From: Hemileia vastatrix
Lineage: Eukaryota; Basidiomycota; Pucciniomycetes; Pucciniales; Zaghouaniaceae
Length of the DNA stretch: 64,000 nucleotides
Reading direction: 5' to 3'
NCBI GenBank assembly: GCA_030280995.1
Contig: JASXTE010000014.1
Location: 23,407,150-23,471,149, forward strand
Below are positions 45,600 to 55,208 of this stretch, in pieces. Within the stretch, counting starts at the first letter, position 1. The number at the start of each line of letters is the position of its first letter. A program made the translations under genes and the position numbers. The notes under the pieces were generated by a model. It was not told the DNA's origin, ran no database searches, and saw nothing but the letters and a program-made list of their open reading frames with translations.

Positions 45600-46482
45600 T
45601 ATGAAACTGGAACATAACAAGAAAAAATATTAAAAAGTAGAAGAAATAAGTAAAAAAGAATGTAAACATGCCTGGTCAAAATATTGAAAATGTCAGGAAG
45701 GGGTGTGTGCTGAGGATTGATGGGTAGGTAGCGAGGAAGGTCAGTGTGTCACATGTGACAGGGATGGGGTAAGAAAGGAAGGGATGTTTTGTGGCCAAAA
45801 TGTGGTTGTGAAAAAAAACGGGAAAAAAGTGCTGATTTGAGGTCATAACTGACACCCTTTTTTGAAATAAGTGACTTTTTTGCAAAATTTAAGTGCTGAT
45901 TTGTAAGTGCTGATTTGGTTTGAAATCCGCACTTAATTTAAGTGCGGATTTGCCAGAACTGACACCCCCTAATAACAATGATTAAACTTTTAAGGATTTA
46001 CCACTATTAATGTAAATACAATATTATAATTTAATTCTAAGGAATATCGAACCAAATACCCAACTCCTTTTATATCCTTTGTTCCTCCTCGCATTGACCT
46101 CCCTTCCATCGCAGCATTCCCATTCCATTGACCATTACTAACATACACTTAGACCCTCTTCACTAAATATCCGTCCATGCTCAACTTACCCCTTTTTAAT
46201 TAATTAACAAAACTTTAATGAAAAACTACTACTATACTATTTCGTTGATCCTAGCGCTGTGTGTCGCTTATTGAAAAGGACTAAGGTACCCTATTGGGAG
46301 ATTGACTAATTTAGATTTAGAGTTTAGGCTAGCGCAGTTAAATAGTAAGTACACAAAGGAAAATCGCAGTTGCTAAGGAGAATTGCTTTCTGCGCTTCGA
46401 GTATAGATTTAGGACTCGATATTATTGATTTATTGAGTTAATTTCGCCTCGAGTGTCACGTGGCGCGTGACAGATGCCCGGG

Positions 46483-46490
46483 TATAAAAA
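46483..46490 (+). promoter_or_regulatory. TATA box for the antisense ORF, copy 4a
   Basis: TATAAAAA within CCCGGGTATAAAAAACGCG, 11 bp after the LTR end and about 92 bp before the ATG at 46582. The same box is at 53744-53751 in copy 4b. Confidence 0.45.
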
Positions 46491-46581
46491 ACGCGAACTA
46501 TGTTGAGCTTGAGCCATCTTCCCACACTAATTTCCCTTGTCTAATACTTTTTTCCCTCACCTCTTAATTACTTATTTTATA

Positions 46582-46815
46582 ATGAACTGCCCTACTCCCA
46601 CACCCACGCCTCCACACCCTAAAGCGGATGGGGGAATAATCACACGACAGTTTTCACAGACTTGCACGGCTTGTGAAAGCATGGAATATTTCTGTGTCAA
46701 AAGTATGGCAACTCGAGGCCCTTGCCAGAAATGCGAGTTTTTCCGTTGGCGGAGAGTGGCGTGCGATGCGTTGACGAAGAACGCGGAAATCGAAAAACGA
46801 TTTACAAAAACTTAG
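46582..46815 (+). CDS. Antisense small cysteine-containing protein of Gypsy-4a (77 residues)
   Basis: The ATG at 46582 (MNCPTPTPTPPHPKADGG) runs to TAG at 46813. It is opposite in direction to gag-pol and lies between the pol 3' end and the 3' LTR. It has a Pro/Thr-rich start and then cysteines spaced CX2CX6CX9CX2CX9C (CTAC, FC, PCQKC, AC), close to but not equal to a Zn2Cys6 cluster, followed by a basic FFRWRR stretch. The fourth cysteine is Arg in copy 4b, so the cluster is uncertain. The frame continues 46 codons beyond the TAG (FWVVPKTKEVVVVGEEEV..., ending KLKEKI), helical in character. Function unknown. Confidence 0.45.
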   Translation: MNCPTPTPTPPHPKADGGIITRQFSQTCTACESMEYFCVKSMATRGPCQKCEFFRWRRVACDALTKNAEIEKRFTKT

Positions 46816-47659
46816 TTTTGGGTAGTTCCGAAGACCAAAGAGGTGGTCGTGGTAGGAGAGGAGGAGGTATTTGATAAATGCAGAAAGGAAATAAGGGTAG
46901 TTTTGGAGAAAATAAAAAGATTGGTTCGAGAGAAGTTAAAAGAAAAGATTTGAAAAGAAAAGGAGATGTAAAGAAGTAGAGAAAAAAATTGTATTTTAAT
47001 TTTATTTTATTTCTATTTTATTTTATTATTAGTATTATTATTATTTTTTTTTTTTATTGTAGGTGAATGTTGTTAATTTTATAAGATTTGAGAGAGAGAG
47101 AAAAAGAAGAGAAAAAAAGAAAAAAGAAGTTTTAAATAAAAAATTTTAGAATTTGAAAGAAGAATTTTAAAGAAAGAAAAAAGGTTGTTTTTAATTGAAG
47201 GAAGTTTTAGTGTTTTTTTTTTTAAAAAAAGGAAAATTTTTTATGTAAGAAAAGAGAGAGAAAAGAAACGGTTTTGTGATTGAGATGAGTTTGTTAAATT
47301 GAGGATTTTAAAAATTTTTTTTTTTTTTTTTTTTTTAATAAATTTTAGTTGAAAAGAGAGGAAGAAGAAAGAAAAGAAAAAAACAGAATTTAGAATTTAA
47401 GAGAATTTGAAAAGAAGAATTATTTGTTTCGAAGAATTATTATAGGGAGATTTAGAGGTTGAAGTTAAGTTCGAGGAAATGGTCGTGTCGTACAAGATTT
47501 GATGATTCAAAGGAAAGAAAGTTTTTTTTTAAAAGAGAGAATAAATTTTTTGGAAGAGAAATTTTTAAAGAGAATTTTAAATTTAAGAAAAGAATGTATT
47601 TGAAGAATTGAAAAGAAAAGAAAGAAAATATTTAGAGAGATTTATTTTTATTTTATTAC
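46816..47659. other. Purine-rich non-coding stretch of Gypsy-4a
   Basis: AAAGAGAAGAAA-type sequence with T-runs. Apart from the in-frame extension of the antisense ORF (to about 46953) no coding sequence is supported. The same stretch is in copy 4b. Confidence 0.5.
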
Positions 47660-47920
47660 TTATGTTTTATTCTATTTATTTTATTTTATTTTATTTTATT
47701 TTATTTTATTTTATTTTATTTTATTTTATTTTATTTTATTTTATTTTATTTTATTTTATTTTATTTTATTTTATTTTATTTTATTTTATTTTATTTTATT
47801 TTATTTTATTTTATTTTATTTTATTTTATATTATTTTATTTTATTTTATTTTATTTAATTTTAATTTTGATTTTATTTTATTTTATTTTATTGTATTTAA
47901 TTTTAATTTTGATTTTAATT
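47660..47920. repeat. (ATTTT)n pentanucleotide microsatellite, long allele
   Basis: A nearly pure TTTTA run of about 150-200 bp followed by degenerate TTTAATTTTGATTTTA units. Copy 4b has the same tract at about 54930-55070 but roughly 105 bp shorter. The FILFYF-type open frame is an artefact. Confidence 0.95.
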
Positions 47921-48054
47921 TTAGTTGGTTTTGGAGGAAATTTTATAGAAAGAAAAGAAGAGAGAAAGAAGAAAACAAGGCTAAGAAATTTAAGAGGTGT
48001 TTTAGATTTTAAAGAAAGAAAGAAAAAGAAAAGAAAATTTTAAATAAAGAAATT

Positions 48055-51000
48055 TTAAGGTTTTGGTTTTAAAGGATATTTCGAATGAAAAGATTTTAGG
48101 AGTTCAGGAGCGTTAGAAACATTGATGGCTGGTTTCCAGGATGTTTTGTCTGAGTCATTGAGGAAGCCTTCCCATTCCACAAGGTATTGAAGTTTGCCCT
48201 TGCGTATTCTTGAATCAAGGATACGACTTACTTCCCACTCTTGATGATCTTCTACTTTGACCGGTTCCGGAGGGGGTTGGTTCTTGCCCGGGTATATTTC
48301 TCGAGCCAGTTCCAGGAGAGATACATGGAAAACAGGGTGAATCGCCTGCCATTTAGGAGGTAACTTGAGTTAAAATGCAGTTTTAGAGACTTCAGAGTTG
48401 ATTTCAAATGGTCCCAAGCACTTTTCAGCCAGTTTCTTTGATGGTCTTGTTGTTCGAATGTTTCGTGTATTGAGCCATACTTTGTCGCCTGGTTTAAAGG
48501 AAGGAGCAGATTGTCGATGTTTGTCGGCCTGTTCCTTGTATCTTCGAATCGATGATTCCAAATTTGTTTTAAGTTCTTCTTGGAGTCGTGATATAGTTCA
48601 AAGATAATGTTCCGCAGGATGATTAGTTCCTACATGGATTGAGTTGAATCGAGGATGTCGTCCATAAATGGTTTCGAAGGGAGATTGTCGTGTCGAAGAA
48701 TGAGTCGAGTTATTATAAGCAAATTCAGCCAATGGTAACCATGTGGTCCAATCATCTTGTTGGTAACTGACATACATTCGAAGATATTGTTCGAGGATTT
48801 GGTTAACTCTTTCTGTTTGACCATCAGTTTCAGGGTGATAGGCCGTGGAGAGATTCCTCGTGATATTGAGTTGTCGACACAGTTGGGTCCAGAATGTGGA
48901 TACAAACAATGAGCCTCTATCTGAAATAATATCATTTGGTAAGCCGTGTTTAGAAAATACATGTTCTAGAAACAATTTTGACAAATCTTCTGCTGTAGCA
49001 GTAGTAGTGGTTTTAATAAAAATAGACATTTTTGAGAATCTATCTACTATTACTAATATAGCATCAAAATCATTAGAAATAGGAAGTTGAGAAATGAAAT
49101 CCATCGATAAAGATTCCCAAGGTTTAGAGGGAATAGGAAGTGGTTGAAGCAACCCATGCTTCCAGTGACGGGGAGCCTTATTCCTATTAAATTCGTAACA
49201 AGCTTTTATATAGGCCTTGATTTCCCTGGTCATATCTGGCCAGAAGAAATCCCTCGCTATTAACTGGTAGGTTTTATCAACCCCAAAATGACCAGCTAAT
49301 GGAGAATCATGTCGACTGTTGAAAATCCATAATTTTATCTCATTGTTGTCGGGTATGACTACTCTTCCTTCGAAGACTAATAGACCTGATTCAATACTAA
49401 ATCTTTTGGCCCCTTGCTTCAAGAGTATTTTGTCTTTTAACCCTAAACAATAATCGTCCTTCGACTGAGCTTCGAGGATGTTGGATAGTGGATTTCGAAA
49501 AGATTGAATTGTCATCGAATTAAGTTGATGAGTCGTTAACATTGATTCGTTGAAGATTGATTGCACATTTGCTGGGTTCTTGTCAGCAAATGCATCCCCC
49601 CGCTGTGGGTAAACTTCGTCCCGACGTGACAAGATATCTGGGACAATGCAGTTTTTTCCTGGTCGATAGGAAATAGAGAAAGAAAATTCAGACAAAAATT
49701 CAGCCCACCTGGCTTGACACCTGGTTAACACTTTAGAAGACATGAAGTATTTCAAAGCATTATGATCTGTTAAAATTTGAAAAGGACTATCTAGGCTGAG
49801 AAGAAAAGAACGCCATTTTTTAAGACAATGGATAATAGCTAAAAGCTCTTTGTCATGAATTTCATAATTTAATTCTGCAGCTATGAGTTTGCGTGACTCA
49901 AAAGCAACATGATGAAACAATTTTGTTTCAGGATTTAATTGGGAGATGACCCCTGCAATAGCATAATCGCTCGCATCTGTCTCAACTATTGTCGAGGCAG
50001 AAGGATCAAAATGTCGAAGAATTGGGGCTGTGGTGAACGCTGTTTTTAGTGCTTTGAATTCCTTTTGTGCTGTAGAAGTAAAAACAAAAGGAATATCTTT
50101 TCTAAGAAGAGAAGTAAGATTGGAAATAGTTTTAGAGTAATATTTAATAAATCTTCTATAGAAGTTCGCAAAACCCAAAAATCTTTGGAGTGATTTAATG
50201 TTTTTGGGCTCAGGCCATTCCAGGATTTTCTGGACTTTTTTATCATCCATGACTAAGCCGTCAGTGGACAACGTAAAACCCAAAAAATCAATTGATTTGA
50301 GGTGGAATTCGCATTTATTATTCTTGGCGTAGAGAACATGATCTCGAAGACGATTTAGGACCTGTCGAACATGATGAATATGTTCATCCAGTGTTTTCGA
50401 GAATATTAAAATATCATCTAAATAGACGACTACAAATTGTTCAACAACATCCTGAAAGATATCATTAACAAAAGTTTGAAAAGTTGAAGTTGCGTTACAT
50501 AATCCAAAAGGCATAACTAAATATTCAAAACTACCAAATCTAGTGCGCATTGCAGTCAGTGGTTCATGACCTTCCGCAATGCGAATAAGATTGTAAGCAC
50601 CTCTAAGATCAATTTTAGAAAAGAAATTAGCACCATTGAAAAGGGTAAGAAGTAATGACATAGGAGGAACAGGATATGCATTCTTCTTAGTGACTGTGTT
50701 GAGCTTTCTATAGTCAACACACAACCTAAGACTACCGTCTTTCTTTTTTACAAAGAGGACAGGGGAGCCGGTTGGAGATTTACTGGCTCTGATGAAACCT
50801 TTGGCTACATTCTCTGCAATTTAGTCTTGAAGAACTTGAGATTCGTCCTTCGATAAAGAATAGACAGGACCTGCCGGAGGTACTGGGCCTATTAACTCTA
50901 TTTGATGGTTGTAGGGTCGATGAGGTGGTAACTTATCGGCCTTGCGGATTGAGAAAACATTGAGGAAATCATGGTAGATTTCCGGTAGAGTTGATTTGAT

Positions 51001-51704
51001 GGCTTCAACGTTTATTTGGTCATCCTCTTCATCTTCGAGAGAATCTGTCGAGGGGATACCTGTATTGAGAGAGCAGAATTTGATTACTTCGAGGCAATTT
51101 AAATCCTCTTCGAGTGAAGTCATCGAGCTAGAAGGGTTAGCCAATTGCTCATTTAAAGAAGGATCAGATGCTTGCAAGTCATCTGGCAGAGACTTGTCCT
51201 CTAGCAGGACGTTGTCAGGCGGGTTGTTTAACTCCCTATTGACCTGCATTGAAGAACCAGAAATATACTTAGAGCGTGGGGTGATCAATCCCCTAGTCCA
51301 ATCAATTTCGGGATTCCAATGCGTTAAAAAGTCATGGCCAAGAATGGTATCGTCCATCCTTGGGGTGTCCAAGACTGATAATTCTCACTCGAAGGGGGGA
51401 AAATTTGGAAAGTTGAAAACCCATAAAACTTTCTTACTTACCCAATATTTGGGTTCCTCTGATTCGACCAAATAGATGGGAGTTCGATCGATATCTGTAA
51501 ATGTTAGTTGAAGCTTCTTGGCAAAAGATAAACTAACAAAAGAAATTGAAGCTCCAGAGTCTATAAGACAACTGAAGGGGATATCCTCCTTAAAAAGAAT
51601 GAATCTCAAGCGGTTTAAGGCAACTCCAGTCCTTAAGACATGGAGGTTCTGTGCACTGGGAGAGATAAGATAGTTTGCTTTGCACACAAGTAAACTATCT
51701 ACTA
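48055..51704 (-). pseudogene. Gypsy-4a Pol (four stops)
   Basis: Entered from Gag by a -1 shift at 51705-51711. Order: protease with LIDSGASISF; reverse transcriptase with CVDYRKLNTVTKKN and YLDD (50414-50425); RNase H with IVETDASDYAIAG; integrase with a zinc region, MDFISQLP, IISDRGS and STAYHPETDGQTERVNQ; and a canonical chromodomain (WEVSRILDSRIRKGKLQYLV, then WEGF) ending at 48055. Stops: TGA at about 51384 (TGG in 4b), TAA at about 50823 before IAENVAKGFIR, TGA at about 48596, and TAA at about 48374 (TGA in 4b). The second and third are shared with 4b. Confidence 0.92.
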
Positions 51705-51711
51705 GTTTTTT
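51668..51711 (-). promoter_or_regulatory. -1 ribosomal frameshift signal between gag and pol (4a)
   Basis: On the minus strand the gag frame ends TCA AAA AAC TAG. A AAA AAC (51705-51711) is a canonical slippery heptamer in the correct phase. Shifting back one base opens the pol frame as CTA GTA GAT. The stop is followed at once by a hairpin with a 9-bp stem, AGATAGTTT (51692-51700) and AAACTATCT (51668-51676), with a spacer of 4 nt. The signal is identical in copy 4b. Confidence 0.75.
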
Positions 51712-52889
51712 GACTTTGAACTAGTACCTTCTCTTTCCTTCAACTTTACACAGTCTTCCAACTTGTGCTTACCCCCACAATACATACATAACCCATTATC
51801 TGCTCGTCTCTTCCTCTCAGCTTCTTTAAGTTCTCCTTTAGGATCCAGTACTTTGCTGATATCGCCTGGGGTCGAGCCTTTTGGTTGAGGTTTATCCTTT
51901 CCCTTATTGGGTTTGGATTGAGTTGAGGAGGATTGATTTTGTCGTGGGTGTGAAGAAGGTCCCGATTTAAAATTTAGGCCTTGAGATTTGTTGGCATATT
52001 GACGATGTTGAAGTTGTCCTTGATAAACGCCGTCAAGTTCAAGGGTTTGATCCATTAAGTCCGTTAAAGTAGTCATCTTCTGACCGTGAAGATTTAATTG
52101 ATCTAGAATCCTCGAAGGAAGTCCTTTCTTGAAATGATACTTAAGGGCAGCATCATTCCAACCTACTCGAGTTTGAAGTGCTCTGAAGTTCGAGATATAT
52201 TCAGAAGCTTTACCATTATCACTCATACAAAGAAAATCAAGTTCAATTTCCGCGTTGTCCGTTTCATTAGGGTCCCCAAACAACGTAAAAAGTTGGTCCT
52301 CGAATTTTTCCCAATTATTGATAAGTAAATGGGTTTCTGTCGAAGAAAGCATGAGTAGATAAGGTTCAAACCATCTTGCTGCTTTCCCGGCTAGGAATGA
52401 AGAAGCGTAAACAACCTTTGATCGGTCGCTGTTAAAGGTTCGAGGGTCATTATGGAACAGTAGCTTGCAGGTTTGCAAGAAGGGTCGCAATCTGTTGGGG
52501 TGATCTCCGTCGAATTTTTCAGGAGATTTCATAGAAGGAGTTTTGAACTTAGATCCCTCTGAAGACATTGGATTTGAAAGGGTTTTCATAAAAAGTCTCA
52601 TGAAATCTTCCAGAGAGTTAGATGGTCCCGGTTCTGAGGATTGGCCAGAAGGGTGATTGGCAGGGGCGGATGGTGCCTCATGCATTGTATCCTCTCCTTC
52701 TTCTTCATCACTAGAATCCTCAAAATCTTGTGGAATGTCTTCTACAGATTGAACTGAATGTTGCCGTTCCCTAAGGTCGAGTGGTTCCAAAGAGTGAGTG
52801 CGAGAAACAGACCTTGTGGCTGTTGGCCTGCCTCTAGCGCGAGCTCTGGTAGTAGCGCCCGTAGGAGGAGTGCGTTGAACAGGTGCCAT
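51702..52889 (-). CDS. Gypsy-4a Gag (395 residues)
   Basis: Forms the particle and packages the RNA. It starts MAPVQRTPPTGATTRARARG (Arg-rich), followed by an acidic segment. A retrotransposon gag domain follows at about residues 100-290 (FLAGKAARWFEPYLL, NWEKFEDQLFTLFGDP, YHFKKGLPSRILDQL), then a Ser/Pro/Lys-rich linker, and a zinc knuckle at 368-380 (CMYCGGKHKLEDC, CX2CX3HX4C). The frame is intact and its length is typical for fungal Gypsy Gag. The ATG lies 72 bp inside the LTR boundary. Confidence 0.92.
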   Translation of the reverse strand: MAPVQRTPPTGATTRARARGRPTATRSVSRTHSLEPLDLRERQHSVQSVEDIPQDFEDSSDEEEGEDTMHEAPSAPANHPSGQSSEPGPSNSLEDFMRLFMKTLSNPMSSEGSKFKTPSMKSPEKFDGDHPNRLRPFLQTCKLLFHNDPRTFNSDRSKVVYASSFLAGKAARWFEPYLLMLSSTETHLLINNWEKFEDQLFTLFGDPNETDNAEIELDFLCMSDNGKASEYISNFRALQTRVGWNDAALKYHFKKGLPSRILDQLNLHGQKMTTLTDLMDQTLELDGVYQGQLQHRQYANKSQGLNFKSGPSSHPRQNQSSSTQSKPNKGKDKPQPKGSTPGDISKVLDPKGELKEAERKRRADNGLCMYCGGKHKLEDCVKLKEREGTSSKSKN

Positions 52890-52960
52890 TTAAAATTTTA
52901 GAAACACCTAAAAGGACATAGTAGTGCAAAGAATGAGAACTACGGAGAATTAAATTATAC

Positions 52961-53733
52961 TGTCACCGGACGACCTACGCACCAGGTCGAGGATGTTCCT
53001 GTAAGTGAGATGAGGGATTTTAGAAACTTCTTCGAAGCACAGAGTAATGATTCGAGGAAATGATTCGAAGGTCACTCGAAGTAATAGCTATAGGTTCGAG
53101 GTTCGTTCGAGAAGAATTATAAACTAGTTCCAAGGTAATAATAATTCTTAAAATCTCACAAAGGGTTGGAAACTCAATAGTCAAAGATTTAGGATTTAGA
53201 AATGAATATTGAGAAAGTAAAAGAAAGATACAATAACAATGATTTAACTTTTAAGGATTTACCACTATTAATGTAAATACAATATTATAATTTAATTCTA
53301 AGGAATATCGAACCAAATACCCAACTCCTTTTATATCCTTTGTTCCTCCTTGCATTGACCTCCCTTCCATTGCAGCATTCCCATTCCATTGACCATTACT
53401 AACATACACTTAGACCCTCTTCACTAAATATCCGTCCATGCTCAACTTACCCCTTGTTAATTAATTAACAAAACTTTAATGAAAAACTACTACTATACTA
53501 TTTCGTTGATCCTAGCGCTGTGTGTTGCTTATTGAAAAGGACTAAGGTACCCTATTGGGAGATTGACTAATTTAGATTTAGAGTTTAGTCTAGCGCAGTT
53601 AAATAGTAAGTACACAAAGGAAAATCGCAGTTGCTAAGGAGAATTGCTTTCTGCGCTTCGAGTATAGATTTAGGACTCGATATTATTGATTTATTGAGTT
53701 AATTTCGCCTCGAGTGTCACGTGGCGCGTGACA
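52961..53733 (-). repeat. Gypsy-4 LTR copy C2 (shared middle LTR)
   Basis: 773 bp, uninterrupted. It serves as 5' LTR of copy 4a and 3' LTR of copy 4b. No GAGAG duplication beside it; the flanks are element-internal (GAATTAAATTATAC and GATGCCCGGGTATA). Confidence 0.95.
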
Positions 53734-53743
53734 GATGCCCGGG

Positions 53744-53751
53744 TATAAAAA
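53744..53751 (+). promoter_or_regulatory. TATA box for the antisense ORF, copy 4b
   Basis: TATAAAAA, same context as 46483-46490. Confidence 0.45.
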
Positions 53752-53842
53752 ACGCGAACTATGTTGAGCTTGAGCCATCTTCCCACACTAATTTCCCTTG
53801 TCTAATACTTTTTTCCCTCACCTCTTAATTACTTATTTTATA

Positions 53843-54076
53843 ATGAACTGCCCTACTCCCACACCCACGCCTCCACACCCTAAAGCGGATGGGGGAATAA
53901 TCACACGACAGTTTTCACAGACTTGCACGGCTTGTGAAAGCATGGAATATTTCTGTGTCGAAAGTACGGCAACTCGAGGCCCTCGCCAGAAATGCGAGTT
54001 TTTCCGTTGGCGGAGAGTGGCGTGCGATGCGTTGACGAAGAACGCGGAAATCGAAAAACGATTTACAAAAACTTAG
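53843..54076 (+). CDS. Antisense small cysteine-containing protein of Gypsy-4b (77 residues)
   Basis: Same frame as the 4a copy, ATG at 53843 and TAG at 54074. Differences include PCQKC to PRQKC and K/E and M/T changes, all at sites that are CG in this copy and TG or CA in 4a. This copy may therefore be closer to the ancestor, which weakens the zinc-cluster reading because it lacks the fourth Cys. The frame beyond TAG is also open (FLVVPKTKEVVVV..., ending KLKENI). Confidence 0.45.
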   Translation: MNCPTPTPTPPHPKADGGIITRQFSQTCTACESMEYFCVESTATRGPRQKCEFFRWRRVACDALTKNAEIEKRFTKT

Positions 54077-54929
54077 TTTTTGGTAGTTCCGAAGACCAAA
54101 GAGGTGGTCGTGGTAGGAGAGGAGGAGGTATTTGATAAATGCAGAAAGGAAATAAGGGTAGTTTTGGAGAAAATAAAAAGATTGGTTCGAGAGAAGTTAA
54201 AAGAAAATATTTGAAAAGAAAAGGAGATGTAAAGAAGTAGAGAAAAAAATTGTATTTTAATTTTATTTTATTTCTATTTTATTTTATTATTAGTATTATT
54301 ATTATTATTATTTTTTATTGTAGGTGAATGTTGTTAATTTTATAAGATTTGAGAGAGAGAGAAAAAGAAGAGAAAAAAAGAAAAAAGAAGTTTTAAATAA
54401 AAAATTTTAGAATTTGAAAGAAGAATTTTAAAGAAAGAAAAAAGGTTGTTTTTAATTGAAGGAAGTTTTAGTGTTTTTTTTTTTTAAAAAAGGAAAATTT
54501 TTTATGTAAGAAAAGAGAGAGAAAAGAAACGGTTTTGTGATTGAGATGAGTTTGTTAAATTGAGGATTTTAAAATTTTTTTTTTTTTTTTTTTTTAATAA
54601 ATTTTAGTTGAAAAGAGAGGAAGAAGAAAGAAAAGAAAAAAACAGAATTTAGAATTTAAGAGAATTTGAAAAGAAGAATTATTTGTTTCGAAGAATTATT
54701 ATAGGGAGATTTAGAGGTTGAAGTTAAGTTTGAGGAAATGGTCGTGTCGTACAAGATTTGATGATTCAAAGGAAAGAAAGTTTTTTTTTAAAAGAGAGAA
54801 TAAATTTTTTGGAAGAGAAATTTTTAAAGAGAATTTTAAATTTAAGAAAAGAATGTATTTAAAGAATTGAAAAGAAAAGAAAGAAAATATTTAGAGAGAT
54901 TTATTTTTATTTTATTACTTATGTTTTAT

Positions 54930-55075
54930 TCTATTTATTTTATTTTATTTTATTTTATTTTATTTTATTTTATTTTATTTTATTTTATTTTATTTTATTT
55001 TATTTTATTTAATTTTAATTTTGATTTTATTTTATTTTATTTTATTGTATTTAATTTTAATTTTGATTTTAATTT
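54930..55075. repeat. (ATTTT)n pentanucleotide microsatellite, short allele
   Basis: Counterpart of 47660-47920, shorter by roughly 105 bp; this accounts for nearly all of the length difference between the two internal regions. Confidence 0.95.
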
Positions 55076-55208
55076 TAGTTGGTTTTGGAGGAAATTTTAT
55101 AGAAAGAAAAGAAGAGAGAAAGAAGAAAACAAGGCTAAGAAATTTAAGAGGTGTTTTAGATTTTAAAGAAAGAAAGAAAAAGAAAAGAAAATTTTAAATA
55201 AAGAAATT

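Larger units (their letters stand above)
43983..45970 (+). mobile_element. Harbinger-A: gutted PIF/Harbinger-type transposon inside an LTR
   Basis: Perfect inverted termini of about 32 bp begin AGGGGGTGTCAGTTCTGGCA; AAT is duplicated. It keeps only the first exons of both Harbinger genes, transposase N-terminus (+) and Myb-like N-terminus (-), facing each other, with a polypyrimidine/polypurine stretch between. It is therefore non-autonomous and recent enough for its termini and target site to be perfect. A further MITE (44523-44759) sits inside it. Confidence 0.9.
43709..46472 (-). repeat. Gypsy-4 LTR copy C1, interrupted by Harbinger-A
   Basis: LTR sequence at 43709-43982 and 45971-46472. 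The 1988-bp insertion is flanked by AAT on both sides; the uninterrupted copies read GATACAATAACAATG at this site. It is the 3' LTR of Gypsy-4a. Confidence 0.93.

Noticed and set aside
47608..48012. 134-residue frame rich in FILFYF
   Set aside because: Translation of the (ATTTT)n tract; the copy at 54867 changes length with the repeat.
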